From: Symbiodinium natans
Lineage: Eukaryota > Sar > Dinophyceae > Suessiales > Symbiodiniaceae
Direction of reading: 5' to 3'
DNA: 64,000 bases
Assembly (NCBI GenBank): GCA_905221605.1
Contig: CAJNDS010002635.1
Location: 315,001-379,000, forward strand
Within the stretch, counting starts at the first letter, position 1. Each line of letters opens with the position of its first letter. Below the pieces are notes generated by a model that did no database searches, was not told the DNA's origin, and worked only from the letters and a program-made list of their open reading frames with translations. This document shows positions 20,646 to 33,200 of this stretch, piece after piece. The translations under genes were made by a program, and so were the position numbers.

Positions 20646-20876
20646 GTTTTTGGGCCAAAACCACAAGAAACCTCAGGAGGTATCTAGGACGCTCCCAAGT
20701 CGCCTGAGTATGGTGCCACAAAATTCATTTCGTCCCCAAGGCGTGGCAACAGCCCACGAACATCGACAACAGGGGCCCCGAGGGTCTCACAGAGCCTGAA
20801 CTGACACTGCAAGCCCTTTGTTGCCCATCAGGGCAAACAAGGATGGAGGGGGAGGGGCCCTCCAGCCCAGCCCGAA

Positions 20877-21012
20877 ACTACTATTTGCTTAAGAACCCCA
20901 AAAGAACAACATAAAAATTATCTCGGTATTAGCCTTAACAAGGAAGAATATATATACGTATACATATATATATATATATACACATATTTTTTCGGCTTCT
21001 TAAGCAACTAGT
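20877..21012. mobile_element. MITE-like element, family 5
   Basis: Inverted ends CTACTATTTGCTTAAGAACC and CTTCTTAAGCAACTAGTAG. A related copy with the same ends is at 21633-21744. Confidence 0.7.
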
Positions 21013-21300
21013 AGGAAACCTCCCCCAAGCTCACCGGCTTTGTTTGCTCCAGCCTTGGTCCCGGTCCGCTTTCCGTATCTGCCTGGTAGAAACCCCCCCC
21101 AGGTGCACTGCTTTAGGGTCTAGGGTTTAGGGTTTAGGGTTTAGGGTTTCGGGTTTCGTTTTCGTTTTGCCACAAGAAGCCTTCAGGCCTGGCATGTTCT
21201 TTCATGCCACCTGGTGGCCCTTCCAACCAGCATGGGCTGTCATACCCTTTACCTCCCCGAAACAAGGCCCTTTATAGGGTTGATTATGGGGAGTATATGG

Positions 21301-21495
21301 CCTAAACCCCAAAACCCCAAAACCCCAAAACCCCAAAACCCCAAAACCCCAAAACCCCAAAACCCCAAAACCCCAAAACCCCAAAACCCTAAAACCCTAA
21401 AACCCTAAAACCCTAAAACCCTGAAACCCTGAAACTCTAAAACCCTAAAAATCCCTAAAACCCTAAACCCCAAACCCTAAACCCTAAACCCTAAA
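21301..21495 (-). repeat. CCCCAAAA array grading to CCCTAAAA and CCCTAAA
   Basis: About ten CCCCAAAA units, then CCCTAAAA, then CCCTAAA. TTTTGGGG is the telomere unit of some ciliates; here it is a local variant block inside a TTTAGGG landscape. Confidence 0.95.
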
Positions 21496-21632
21496 CGGCC
21501 CTAAACCCATCCTGGAGTTCCACTGCAGTCTGGTCTCCGGCGCGGCGTGCATGGCCACGAAGCGGCTGCGAAGAAGCTGCGAGGAAACAGCGCGAGGCCG
21601 CCTCTGCCAGGCAGAGTTCGGGATCGCACAGT

Positions 21633-21744
21633 TGCTACTAATTGCTTAATAAGAAACCCCACGAAATAAAACATACTCTTCCTTATAAGGGTAATGTTGG
21701 GATTACTAGTTACCAGTTGTTTATTCTTTTGGGGTTCTTAAGCA
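21633..21744. mobile_element. MITE-like element, family 5
   Basis: GTTGCTACTAATTGCTTAATAAG at one end and TTCTTAAGCAAATAGTAGC at the other; related to 20877-21012. Confidence 0.65.
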
Positions 21745-21751
21745 AATAGTA

Positions 21752-21858
21752 GCTTGGGGACGAATTATGAACCCGAAAAGGGTTTGTGGCTCATACGCCT
21801 TAAAAAGAATTATAGTCGTCAGGGTACAGGACCCCAATTTTAGGGTTCACTTCTTGGC
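21752..21858. mobile_element. introner family 1 copy
   Basis: Starts CTTGGGGACGAATTATGAACC. Core AAAAAGAATTATAGTCGTCA; ends TTTTAGGGTTCACTTCTTGG with a decayed right end. Confidence 0.7.
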
Positions 21859-22084
21859 TGCACTCAGGAGGGTAGCTATAAATTAAACTTTTAGCAGCCT
21901 TAATAAGACACCCAATAAACCAAAAAAAGGTAAGGATCTAAAGTTACAGTAAAGTACCACAAAGACTTGCTACCCAAGGTAAGGATCGCAAGGCATCAAC
22001 GCAACAAGGCCAGCACACTCCTAAAGCTTTGAGAACCTAAGAGCATTGCAAAACGCGCATCCGTGCGAAGTGCGCAGAGGGTTT

Positions 22085-22155
22085 AGGATGCCATTCTCCA
22101 GACGCAGACATGTGAGGAGCTCCGTTCTTCCAGCAGTCGTCAGCAAATTGCCATG
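22085..22155 (-). CDS. possible minus-strand exon
   Basis: Reads WQFADDCWKNGAPHMSASG without a stop. No family recognised. Confidence 0.3.
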
Positions 22156-22444
22156 TCTCAAACCCTAAACCCTAAACCCTAAACCCTAACACCTAAAACC
22201 TATCAGGACTGTGCATTCCCTCGTGCATCTTCCGTCTTCAGACGCCTGAGGGAAGAAGGAGCTCGAAGTTGCAAACTGCGGGTTTCATCAGAGGAAAGCG
22301 CACTCTGACAGCACAAGACATCCCTCACTCTGCGCGTTTTGTCGGTGCCAGGATGTACTTTCATTGTCGCTGCCAGTTTCTTCGTCCAACTTTCTCCAAA
22401 GTCTTGCTGCACTCAAACTGCAGCCGAATCTCATGCACGGAGCG

Positions 22445-22467
22445 CAATGGAGGGAGAGGGAGAAAGG

Positions 22468-22499
<32 letters not shown>

Positions 22500-22580
22500 A
22501 AGGGAGAGAGAGACAGAGAGACAGAGAGAAAGAGAGAAAGAGAGAAAGAGAGAAAGAGAGGGAGTGTGTGTGTGTGTCTC
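22445..22580 (+). repeat. (GA)n and (GT)n microsatellites
   Basis: GAGAGGGAGAAAGGGAGAGAGAC tract followed by GTGTGT. The long Arg-Glu and Ser-Leu frames over it are artefacts. Confidence 0.9.
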
Positions 22581-22724
22581 TTCTTCTACCCAACGAAGAG
22601 GAAGCCCCCGGCCGCAGCGGCCCGCCGCTCTGTCCGTGGGTGAAGGGTGTGTGTCTCTCGCTCTCTCTCTGTCTGTCTGTCTTTCGAACAATCGTATCGT
22701 AAACCCTAGCCCCTGAATTGAACC

Positions 22725-22822
22725 CTGAACCCTGAACCCTAAACCCTAAACCCTAAACCCTAAACCCTAAACCCTAAACCCTGAACCCTGAACCCTGAAC
22801 CCTAAACCCTGAACCCTAAGCC
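22725..22822 (-). repeat. CCCTAAA / CCCTGAA array
   Basis: Blocks of CCCTGAA flank a block of CCCTAAA. Confidence 0.9.
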
Positions 22823-22827
22823 TGCAG

Positions 22828-22945
22828 ACTCCGAGCCCGGCCTGGCGAGTGCCCCGATCGTCCCGGCCACCAGCAATGCCGGCACCGCGGCGGGCGGCAC
22901 CGTGGACACGGCACGAACCACTGGGGCCCGCAACGCCTGTCAGAG
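22828..22945 (+). CDS. possible plus-strand exon
   Basis: After CTGCAG| a plus frame reads ASAPIVPATSNAGTAAGG and TVDTARTTGARNACQR. Composition is gene-like (GC-rich) but the orientation is opposite to all well-supported neighbours. Low confidence. Confidence 0.25.
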
Positions 22946-22974
22946 AACGCCGAATATGGGTTGAGGGATGCTAT

Positions 22975-23048
22975 ACTCCCTTCATAGGGATTATGCTGCA
23001 GTATGAGGGTGTATGACCTCAATTATGGGGTTCACTTGGTCCCCAAAG
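22975..23048. mobile_element. introner family 1, truncated copy
   Basis: Right half only: CATAGGGATTATGCTGCAGTAT and the end GGGTTCACTTGGTCCCCAAAGG. Confidence 0.55.
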
Positions 23049-23099
23049 GTTGAGGGCCTTTAGACTTGCGGGTCTTTTGGGGCGAGGCCTGTGGCTTCG

Positions 23100-23960
23100 C
23101 CGGGGCACGCCGCGTGCAGGGAAGTGTGGCTACATGCATTCTCTCGAGAGCACGTCGTGTCAATTTTACCGTGGGAGCTACGGTCGGGAGCGCTGGAGGT
23201 GTCCGTGAATGCTCGCGGCTTGGGTTGCGTGGAGGTGGGTTTGGAGGGCTCTCTTCATTGAATCTCAGATGCTCTCATCAGCTTTGTTTTCATGGCATAG
23301 CGTGAGCAAGGCTTGAGCACTGGAACCATCATCGCGGCATCTGTGAATCACGTCGCCGAAGTCCTAGTCCTCATGAAAGGGTTCTGAGAGAGCTAACATC
23401 TTCGATGTCTCATCCAACGTCGGCGCTTTTCCTCCGCTGGCGCACGTCTCAGTGACACGCCCGGTTGGCCTAGAACCCAGCTGCGGCGGCAGCGAAGGCC
23501 AAGGCCACGGCGAAGGTGGCCTTGATGGCACCTGAACGCTCACATCGAAAAGACTGCCATGTTGCCAACGTGGGCCCACTTGTCCCAAATCCCAAGCAGT
23601 TCACTGTCATGGCTGTTCTCAGTCTCTACACCGCGCAACAGCACTGAACAAGAAGATAGTTCTAGCTGCAGTAAGAAAAACCGTGCAACATGAGAGCATT
23701 AACTCGTCAGAGTACCTACAAAGGCCATTCTGTGATCCGATTTTCTCATGGTGCCGCAAGCAGTCCGCGTCGGGCCTGCGCCACTGTGAGAGCAGGTCTG
23801 CAGGATTTCCTTGCCCAAGCACGCGGTGCCGTTCCAGGCGCACTTCTCGAAGAGCAGGGTGCCTTACAGCAGGAGAATAGAAGGAGACAGCCAGAGAGAG
23901 CGAGAGGTAGGGTGCTTCAAGGGATCGGTGCTTCTATGGATCGGAAATGGATGCTGCTCA
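23100..23960. other. unique sequence, coding status unclear
   Basis: GC-rich unique sequence with overlapping open frames on both strands. A plus frame at 23785-23965 reads AGLQDFLAQARGAVPGALL. Exons of the cysteine-rich gene downstream of 24035 could lie here on the minus strand, but none could be matched to the family. Confidence 0.3.
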
Positions 23961-23966
23961 GACAAA

Positions 23967-24033
23967 GTTTAGGGTTTAGGGTTTAGGGTTTAGGGTTTAG
24001 GGTTTAGGGTTTAGGGTTTAGGGTTTAGGGTTT
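23967..24033 (+). repeat. TTTAGGG array
   Basis: Nine perfect units directly 3' of the last recognised cysteine-rich exon. Confidence 0.95.
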
Positions 24034-24034
24034 C

Positions 24035-24251
24035 GGAGAGCATGAGAACACTGCGGCCGGGCCGCAGTTGCTCACAGACTTCTGGAAGGCACAGGTCTCA
24101 TTGCTGGTGGCGGTGAAGGAGTCGCTCGCACCACAAGTGGCGTAGGAGAAGTAGACCGGCTTGCCATTCCTGTCCCCGGGGGTCATGACTAGGCTTAGGG
24201 TTTAGGGTTTAGGGTTACCATCATCAGCACCAGCATCAGCATCAGCATCAG

Positions 24252-24298
<47 letters not shown>

Positions 24299-27200
24299 CA
24301 CCCTCATCCTCATCCAAATCTCTCCATGCTTCATTCCAACATAGTACTCAGAGCCAGGTGACACCATGCCGTCGGGCAGGTACGTGGAGGTCTTCGGGGG
24401 CACGTCCTGCGACTTCCCAAGACTTGAGGCTGCTAAGAATATGGCAAGATGTCAATGTGTAGTGAAGTACCAGAATCATGAAATAACGAAATAACAGTAT
24501 ATATGGTTCAGCGTCGAGCGTCCTGGGCCCCCCCCCCCATGGTATCCCCCCCCCCCCAAGTCTACTCTACGGTCCCTAAACCCTAAACCCTAAACCCTAA
24601 ACCCCTAAACCCTAAACCCTAAACCCTAAACCCTAAAACCTAAACCCTAACCCTAAACCCTAAACCTTAAGTCTTAAACCTTAAACCCTAAACCCTAAAA
24701 CCCTGAACCCTAAACCCTAACCCTAAAACCAACCCCCAACCACACCACAGGGGGGGGGGATCATCTTAGTACCCCATCCGCGGGGAAAACCCTAAACCCT
24801 AAACCCTAAACCCTAAACCCTAAAACCCTAAAAAACCCTAAACCCTAAACCCTAAAACCCTAAAACCCTAAAACCCTAAACCCTAAACCCTAAACCCCCT
24901 AAAACCCTAAAACAACCCCCAACCACACCACAGGGGGGGGGGGGGGTACCATTGGGGGGGGGGGGGGGGGGGGGTGTGCAGCTTAAATAGGGTCTATTTG
25001 GAAGCTGAGACTCGTGTTTTAAAGAGGAAATCAGGCCCCAAAACGTATACTTATTTACAAGAGACAACTTCCAAATAGACCCTATTTTAGGTTCTGTAGG
25101 GTTGCCAAGACAGAATTTAATTCAATTAATTCAATTAATTCATTTATTTACACTTGGGGAGGTTGAATTAATTGAATTAATTGAATAAATTCAATTAATT
25201 CACCCACCCCCTTTTGGAATTAATTGAATTAAATGAATTAATGGAATTAATTGAATTAATGGAATTAATTGAATTAATTGAATTAATTCAATTAATTCCA
25301 AATGAGGGGTGAATTAATTGAATTAATTCAATTAATTCAGTTAATTCAATTAATTCAATTAATTCAATTAATTCAATTAATTCAATTAATTCAAATGGGG
25401 GGGTGGGGGGCTCGGGGCTGGGGGCGGGGGGGGGGGCACCATTTGGAAATAATTGAATTAATTGAATTAATTCACCCCCCCCCCCTTTTGGAATTAATTG
25501 AATTAAATGAATTAATGGAATTAATTGAATTAATGGAATTAATTGAATTAATTCAATTAATTCAATTAATTCCAAATGGGGGGTGAATTAATTGAATTAA
25601 TTCAATTAATTCAATTAATTCAATTAATTCCAAATGGGGGGGGGGCACCATTCCGGGCTCGTAAATTAGTATTGCGGGGAGGCCCGGGCTCGTGATTTAG
25701 TATTGGGGGGAGGCCCGGGCTCGTGATTTAGTATTGGGGGGAGGCCCGGCCTCGTAATTTGGAGGCCGGGCTCGTGATTTAGCCCGGGCTCGTGATTTAG
25801 TATTGGGGGGAGGCCCGGGCTCGTGATTTAGTATCGCGGGAAGGCCCGGGCTCGTAATTTAGTATTGGGGGGAGGCCCGGGCTCGTGATTTAGTATTGGG
25901 GGGAGGCCCGGGCTCGTGGTTTAGTATTGGGGGGAGGAGGATTCCCCAGCCCCCACCCCCCATTTGGAAATAAATGAATTAATTGAATTAATTGAAATAA
26001 TTGAATTAATTCAATTAATTCAATTAATTCATTTCGAACGCGATGAGAAATGCGCGGCTCGATTTGGCCAAATTTTGCCGGGCAGCCTCCGGGCAAAATT
26101 TGGCCAAATCGAGCCGCGCCTTTCTGAAGGCCCGAAATTTTTAAACTATCGCGGCTCGATTTGGCCAAATTTTGCCGGGCAGCTTCCGGGCAAAATTTGG
26201 CCAAATCGGGCTGCCCTTCGTATGCGATGAGAAATGCGTGGCTCGATTTGGCCAAATTTTGCCCGGAGGCTGCCCGGCAAAATTTGGCCAAATCGAGCCG
26301 CGCCTATTCATTTATTTCCAAATGGAGGGGGGGCCTCGCCCCGTGTGCAGCTTAAATAGGGTCTATTTGGAAGCTGGGAATCGTATTTACAAGAGGAAAA
26401 CAGGCCCCAAAACGTATACTTATTCACAAGAGCCATGTTCCAAATAGACCCTATTTTAGGTCCTGTAGGGTTGCACAGACAGAATTTAATTCATTAAATT
26501 CCTTAATTTCCACTTTCCCCCTGGAATTTAATGAATTTAATCAATTAATTCAATTAATTAATTTATTTCCAAAGGGGGGGTGGAATTAATTGAATTAGTT
26601 GAATTAATTGAATTAATTGAATTAATTGAACCCCCCCTTTGGAAATAAATGAATTAATTGAATTAATTGAATTAATTGAATTAATTGAATTAATTGGAAT
26701 TAATTCAATTAATTCAATTAATTCCACCTCCCCTTTGGAAATAAATGAATTAATTGAATTAATTGAATTAGTTGAATTATTTCGATTAATTCAATTAATT
26801 CAATTAATTCATTTATTTCCAAATGGGGGGGATTCCCCAGCCCCCACCCCTCCCCCCCCTTTGGAAATAAATGAATTAATTGAATTAATTGAATTAATTG
26901 AATTAATTCAACTAATTCAATTAATTCAATTAATTCAATTAATTCATTTATTTCCAAAGGGGGGGTGGAATTAATTGAATTAATTTAATGTCAATTAATT
27001 CAATTAATTCAATTAATTCAATTAATTCAATTAATTCATTTATTTCCAAATGGGGGGGATTCCCCAGACCCCACCCCCCCAGCTCGATTTGGCCAAATTT
27101 TGCCCGGAGGCTGCCCGGCAAAATTTGGCCAAATCGAGCCGCGCCTTTCTGGAGGCCCGAAATGATTTAAACTATCGCGGCTCGATTTGGCCAAATTTTG

Positions 27201-30200
27201 CCGGGCAGCCTCCGGGCAAAATTTGGCCAAATCGAGCCACGCATTTCTCATCATCGCATACGAAGGGCAGCCCGATTTGGCCAAATTTTGCCCGGAAGCT
27301 GCCCGGCAAAATTTGGCCAAATCGAGCCGCGATAGTTTAAAAATTTCGGGCCTTCAGAAAGGCGCGGCTCGATTTGGCCAAATTTTGCCCGGAGGCTGCC
27401 CGGCAAAATCTGGCCAAATCGAGCCGCGCATTTCTCATCGCGTTCGACGAGCAGCCCGATTTGGCCAAATTTTGCCCGCAGACTGCCCGGCAAAATTTGG
27501 CCAAATCGAGCCGCGCCTTTCTGGAGGCCCGAAAATATTTAAACTATCGCGGCTCGATTTGGCCAAATTTTGCCGGGAAGTCTGCGGGCAAAATTTGGCC
27601 AAATCGGGCTGCTCGTCGTACGCGCTGAGAAATGCGCGGCTCGATTTGGCCAAATTTTGCCGGGCAGCCTCCGGGCAAAATTTGGCCAAATCGAGCCGCG
27701 CATTTCTCATGGCATACGAAGAGCAGCCGGATTTGGCCAAATTTTGCCCGCAGGCTGCCCGGCAAAATTTGGCCAAATCGAGCCGCGATAGTTTAAATAA
27801 TTTCGTTCAATTAGTTCATTCATTTCCAAATGGGGGGGATTCCCCAGCCCCCACCCCCCCCCCCCTTTGGAAATAAATGAATTAATTGAATTAATTGAAT
27901 TAATTGAATTAATTGAATTAATTCAATTAATTCAATTAATTCATTTATTTCCAAAGGGGGGGGGGTGGAATTGATTGAATTAATTGAATGAATTGAATTA
28001 ATTGAATTGATTCAATTAATTCAATTAATTCAATTAATTCAATTAATTCAATTATTTTCAAATGGGGGGATTCCCCAGCCCCCACCCCTCCCCCCCCTTT
28101 GGAAATAAATGAATTAATTGAATTAAGTGAATTAATTGAAATAATTGAATTAATTCAATTAATTCAATTAATGCCACCTACCCTTTGGAAATACATGAAT
28201 TAATTGAATTACTTGAAATTCAATTAATTCAATTAATTCAATTAATTCAATTAATTCAATTAATTCAATTAATTCAATTAGTTCATTTATTTCCAAAGGG
28301 GGGGGGTGGGGGCTGGGGAATCCCCCCCCATTGGGAAATAAATGAATTAATTGAATTAATTGAATTAATTGAAATAATTGAATTAATTCAATTAATTCAA
28401 TTAATTCCACCTCCCCTTTGGAAATAAATAAATTAATTGAATTAATTGAATTAATTCAATTAATTCAATTAATTCAATCAATTCAATTAATTCCACCTCC
28501 CCTTTGGAAATAAATGAATTAATTGAATTAATTGAATTAATTCAATTAATTCAATTAATTCAATTAATTCAATTAATTCAATTAAGTCATTTATTTCCAA
28601 AGGGGGGGGTGGGGGCTGGGGAATCCCCCCCATTTGGAAATAAATGAATTACTTGAATTAATTGAAATAATTGAATTAATTTAAAATTAATTCAATTAAC
28701 TCCACCTCCCCTTTGGAAATAAATCAATTAATTGAATTACTTAATTAATTCAATTATTTCAATTAATTCAATTAATTCATTTATTTCCAAATGGGGGGTG
28801 GGGGCTGGGGCATCCTCCTCCCCCCAATACTAAACCACGAGCCCGGGCCTCCCCCCAATACTAAATCACGAGCCCGGGCCTCCCCCCAATACTAAATTAC
28901 GAGCCCGGGCCTTCCCGCAATACTAAATCACGAGCCCGGGCCTCCCCCCAATACTAAATCACGAGCCCGGGCTAAATCACGAGCCCAGGCCTCCAAATTA
29001 CGAGGCCGGGCCTCCCCCCAATACTAAATCACGAGCCCGGGCCTCCCCCCAATACTAAATCACGAGCCCGGGCCTCCCGCAATACTAAATCACGAGCCGG
29101 GCCTCCCCCCAATACTAATTTACGAGCCCGGGCCTCCTCCCAATACTAAATCACGAGCCCTCCTCCCCCCAATACTAGGGCACAGTTTTTGCTCCAAAAA
29201 GTGACATCGCAAGCCCTGGTCCCTAAGATTTTGAGCTCATTTCTTGCCCCAAAGAGTAACATCGCAAGCCCTGGTCCCTAAGATTTTGGGCTCATTTCTT
29301 GCCCCAAAGAGTAACATCGCAAGCCCTGGTCCCTATTATTTGGGGCCCAGTTTTTGCTCCAAAGAGTCAAATCGCAAGCCCTGGTCCCTAAGATTTTGGA
29401 CTCAGTTTTTTGCTCCAAAGCAAGCCCTGGTCCTTAAGATTTTGGGCTCATTTCTTGCTCCGAAGAGTCAAATCGCAAGCCCTGGTCCCGAAGATTTCGG
29501 GTTCAATTTTTGCTCCACAGAGTCAAACCGCAAGCCCTGGTCCCTAAGATTTGGGGCACAGTTTTTGCTCCAAAGGGTCAAATCGCAAGCCCTGCTCCCT
29601 AAGATTTTGGGCTCATTTCTTGCCCAAAAGAGTGACATCGCAAGCCCTGGTCCCTAAGATCTTGGGCCCAGGTGCTCCAAAGAGTCAAATCGCAAGCCCT
29701 GGTCCCTAAGATTTTGGGCCCAGTTTTTGCTCCAAAGGGTCAAATCGCAAGCCCTGGTCCCTAAGATTTTGGGTTCAATCTTTGCTCCAAAGAGTAACAT
29801 CGCAAGCCCTGGTCCCTAAGATTTGGGGCCCAGTTTTTGCTCCGAAGAGTCAAATCGCAAGCCCTGGTCCCTAAGATTTTGGGTTCAATTTTTGCTCCAA
29901 AGAGTGACATCGCAAGCTCTGGTCCCTAAGATTGGGGGCCCAGTTTTTGCTCCAAAGAGTGACATCGCAAGTCCTGGTCCCTAAGATTTTGGGTTCAATT
30001 TTTGCTCCAAAGAGTGACATCGCAAGCCCTGGTCCCTAAGATTTGGGGCCCAGTTTTTGCTCCAAAGAGTAACATCGCAAGCCCTGGTCCCTAAGATTTT
30101 GGGTTCATTTTTGCTCCAAAGAGTGACATCGCAAGCCCTGGTCCCTAAGATTTGGGGCCCAGTTTTTGCTCCAAAGAGTGACATCGCAAGTCCTGGTCCC

Positions 30201-33200
30201 TAAGATTTTGGGTTCAATTTTTGCTCCAAAGAGTGACATCGCAAGCCCTGGTCCTTAAGATTTTGGGTTCGTTTTTTGCTCCAAACAGTGACATCGCAAG
30301 CCCTGGTCCCTAAGATTTGGGGCCCAGTTTTTGCTCCAAAGAGTCAAATCGCAAGCCCTGGTCCCTAAGATTTTGGGTTCATTTTTTGCTCCAAAGAGTG
30401 ACATCGCAAGCCCTGGCCCCTAAGATCTTGGGCCCAGTTTTTGCTCCAAAGAGTCAAATCGCAAGCCCTGGTCCCTAAGATTTTGGGTTCAATTTTTGCT
30501 CCAAAGAGTCAAATCGCAGGCCCTGGTCCCTAAGATTTTGCATTCATTGTTGCTCCAAAGAGTGACATCGCAAGCCCTGGTCCCTAAGATCTTGGGCCCA
30601 GTTTTTGCTCCGAAGAGTCAAATCGCAAGCCCTGGTCCCTAAGATTTTGGGTTCAATTTTTGCTCCAAAGAGTCAAATCGCAAGCCCTGGTCCCTAAGAT
30701 TTGGGGCCCAGTTTTTGCTCCAAAGAGTCAAATCGCAAGCCCTGGTCCCTAAGATTTTGGGTTCATTTTTTGCTCCAAAGAGTGACATCGCAAGCCCTTG
30801 TCCCTAAGATTTGGGGCCCAGTTTTTGCGCCAAAGAGTAAAATCGCAAGCCCTGGTCCCTTAGATTTTTGGGTCGATTTTTGCTCCAAAGAGTCAAATCG
30901 CGAGCCCTGGTCCCTAGGTTTTCGGGGTCGATTTGTGCTCCACAGAGTCAAATCGCAAGCCCTGGTCCCTAAGATTTCGGGGTCGATTTGTGCTCCACGG
31001 AGTCAAATTGCAAGCCCTGGTCCCTAAGATTTTGGGCCCAGTATTTGCTCCAAAAGGTGAAATCGCAAGCCCCGGTCTTTCAGATTTTGGGCTCATTTCT
31101 TGCTCCAAAGAGTAACATCGCAAGCCCTGGTCCCTAAGATTTTGGAATCGATTTTTGCTCCAAAGAGTCAGATCGCAAGCCCTGGTCCTAAAATGTTGGG
31201 CTCCATTTTTGCTTTTCCCTTCTCTTCTGCTTCCTTTTAACTGATAAAACACAAGCAAGGAACTCATATGATAAAGCAGTGGAAAGGTAAGCAGAGGGTG
31301 ACTCCTTGCGCGTGAGCCTTTCCATAATACTCCATCATATTCATCCTCTCGGCCTATCTCTTCTGTTCCTTTCCTTACTCTTCTCCTTCTCATAGTTCTT
31401 CCTTTTTGTTTTTCTCATTTCGAAAAGAAAGAGGGAAGGGAGAAACAAGGGAGAGAGAATAGATAAAGAAGAGTGCCATCTTCTCTGCGCCTTGTTTTGT
31501 CTCTCCCTCTTCTCTATTCATCTGTCTTCTATTCTCTTCCTTGCTCTTCCCATTAAATATGCAATCCTTGGTATCTCTCCTCTCTCCTTCTCTCTTCCTC
31601 CAACAGATGTGCTTTTGGATCGTTTTCTGCATCTTCAAGCGAGAAAAAAGGACACAGACTGCGATTAAAAGGGACGCCCATGTTGGATTGGCAGCAAGCC
31701 CAGCTGATGCTCATGATTCTCTCTCTTTTCCCTACACATGGGCGATGGAACGGGTGTCCTTTTCAATCGTTTTCTGCATCTTCAAGAGAAACAGGGACAC
31801 CCCACAAGAAGGAAAAGCAACATAAGAGATAGGGAGGGAAATTGACCCTTTCCTCTCTTCTTATCTGCTATTTTTCTTATTCGCTTCAAAAAGCAACATA
31901 AGGGAAAGGGGATTTCCTGAAGAGGAGAGAGGGAACCTATCTGTGAAAAGCAAGAATGGTTTTTTCTAGTTCGAAAGGGAATAGGGAGAGACAAGGGAGA
32001 GATGATATGTACAGCTTTGCGCCTTATTTTGTGATTCCGTCTCCTTGCTTCCTGTCTCTTCTATTCCTTGCAGCACGCTTCGGGAAACATAGCATCCTTG
32101 TTATCTTTCCTCTCTCACTTCCCTTTCCCTTCTCTTCTTCCGCTTCCTTTTAACTGATAAAACACAAGAAAGGAACTCATATGATAAAGCAGTGAAAAGG
32201 TAAGCAGAGGGTGACTCCTTGCGCGTGAGCCTTTCCATAATACTCCATCATATTCATCCTCTCGGCCTATCTCTTCTGTTCCTTTCCTTACTCTTCTCCT
32301 TCTCATAGTTCTTCCTTTTTGTTTTTCTCATTTCGAAAAGAAAGAGGGAAGGGAGAAACAAGGGAGAGAGAATAGATAAAGAAGAGCGCCATCTTCTCTA
32401 TTCATCTGTCTTCTATTCTCTTCCTTGCTCTTCCCATTAAATATGCAATCCTTGGTATCTCTCCTCTCTCCTTCTCTCTTCCTCCAACAGATGTGCTTTT
32501 GGATCGTTTTCTGCATCTTCAAGCGAGAAAAAAGGACACAGACTGCGATTAAAAGGGACGCCCATGTTGGATTGGCAGCAAGCCCAGCTGATGCTCATGA
32601 TTCTCTCTCTTTCCCTACACATGGGCGATGGAACGGGTGTCCTTTTCAATCGTTTTCTGCATCTTCAAGAGAAAAAGGGACACCCCACAAGAAGGAAAAG
32701 TAACATAAGAGATAGGGAGGGAAATTGAAGAACTCCTCATTGTACTTGGTCATTCCCTTTCCTCTCTTCTTATCTGCCCATTTTCTGTGCGCCTTGTTTT
32801 GTCTCCCCCTCTTCTCCCATCATCTCTCTTCTGGTCTTTTCTTTGCTCTTCCCATTAAAAATGCAACCCTTTTTATGTCTCCTCTCTCCTTCTCTCTCCC
32901 TCCTCTTCTCCTGTTCCCTTCTAAACGACAAAAACGCAAGAAAGGAAGAATAAGAGGGGAATGGAGGCCCTGTTCCTTTTCCTCTTTCAATGGATGGGGG
33001 AAGTGGGCGGAGTTGGCCCCTTGCCCGTACACCCTCCCCATGCTTCAGCAAACCCCTCCTCTCGCCCTATCGCCTCTGTTTTTTTCCTTGTGCCCAAACG
33101 GAAAACGAAAACGGGTTCCTTTATATGTTCATTGTCCTTCCTTTTGTTTTTTTATTTCAAGGAAGATAAGAACGAGAGGTGAGATGAAAACGGCACCATC

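Larger units (their letters stand above)
25110..28800. repeat. GAATTAATT (AATTAATTG/C) satellite field
   Basis: Long runs of the 9-mer AATTGAATT/AATTCAATT, switching strand sense every 50-150 bp and separated by short G or C tracts. Every run is a near-perfect hairpin. The Glu-Leu-Ile and Asn-Ser-Ile frames across it are artefacts. Confidence 0.95.
25650..29180. repeat. large inverted repeat (about 3.5 kb)
   Basis: The left arm (25650-25940) is a tandem array of GCCCGGGCTCGTGATTTAGT plus ATTGGGGGGAG. The right arm (28815-29175) is its reverse complement, with the same irregular short units (GGAGGCCGGG, TTTAGCCCGGG) mirrored in the same positions. The centre is the AATTAATT field, so the whole forms a giant palindrome. 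Confidence 0.85.

Noticed and set aside
25288-28427. Long Glu-Leu-Ile, Asn-Ser-Ile and Ala-Lys-Phe-Cys-rich ORFs (up to 229 codons)
   Set aside because: Simple translations of AATTAATTG and GGCTCGATTTGGCC inverted repeats; mirror-image frames exist on the other strand.
29244-31393. Repeat-protein ORFs of 60-160 codons
   Set aside because: Generated by the 57-bp tandem array (a multiple of three, hence open frames); no domain, and frames break whenever the unit length varies.
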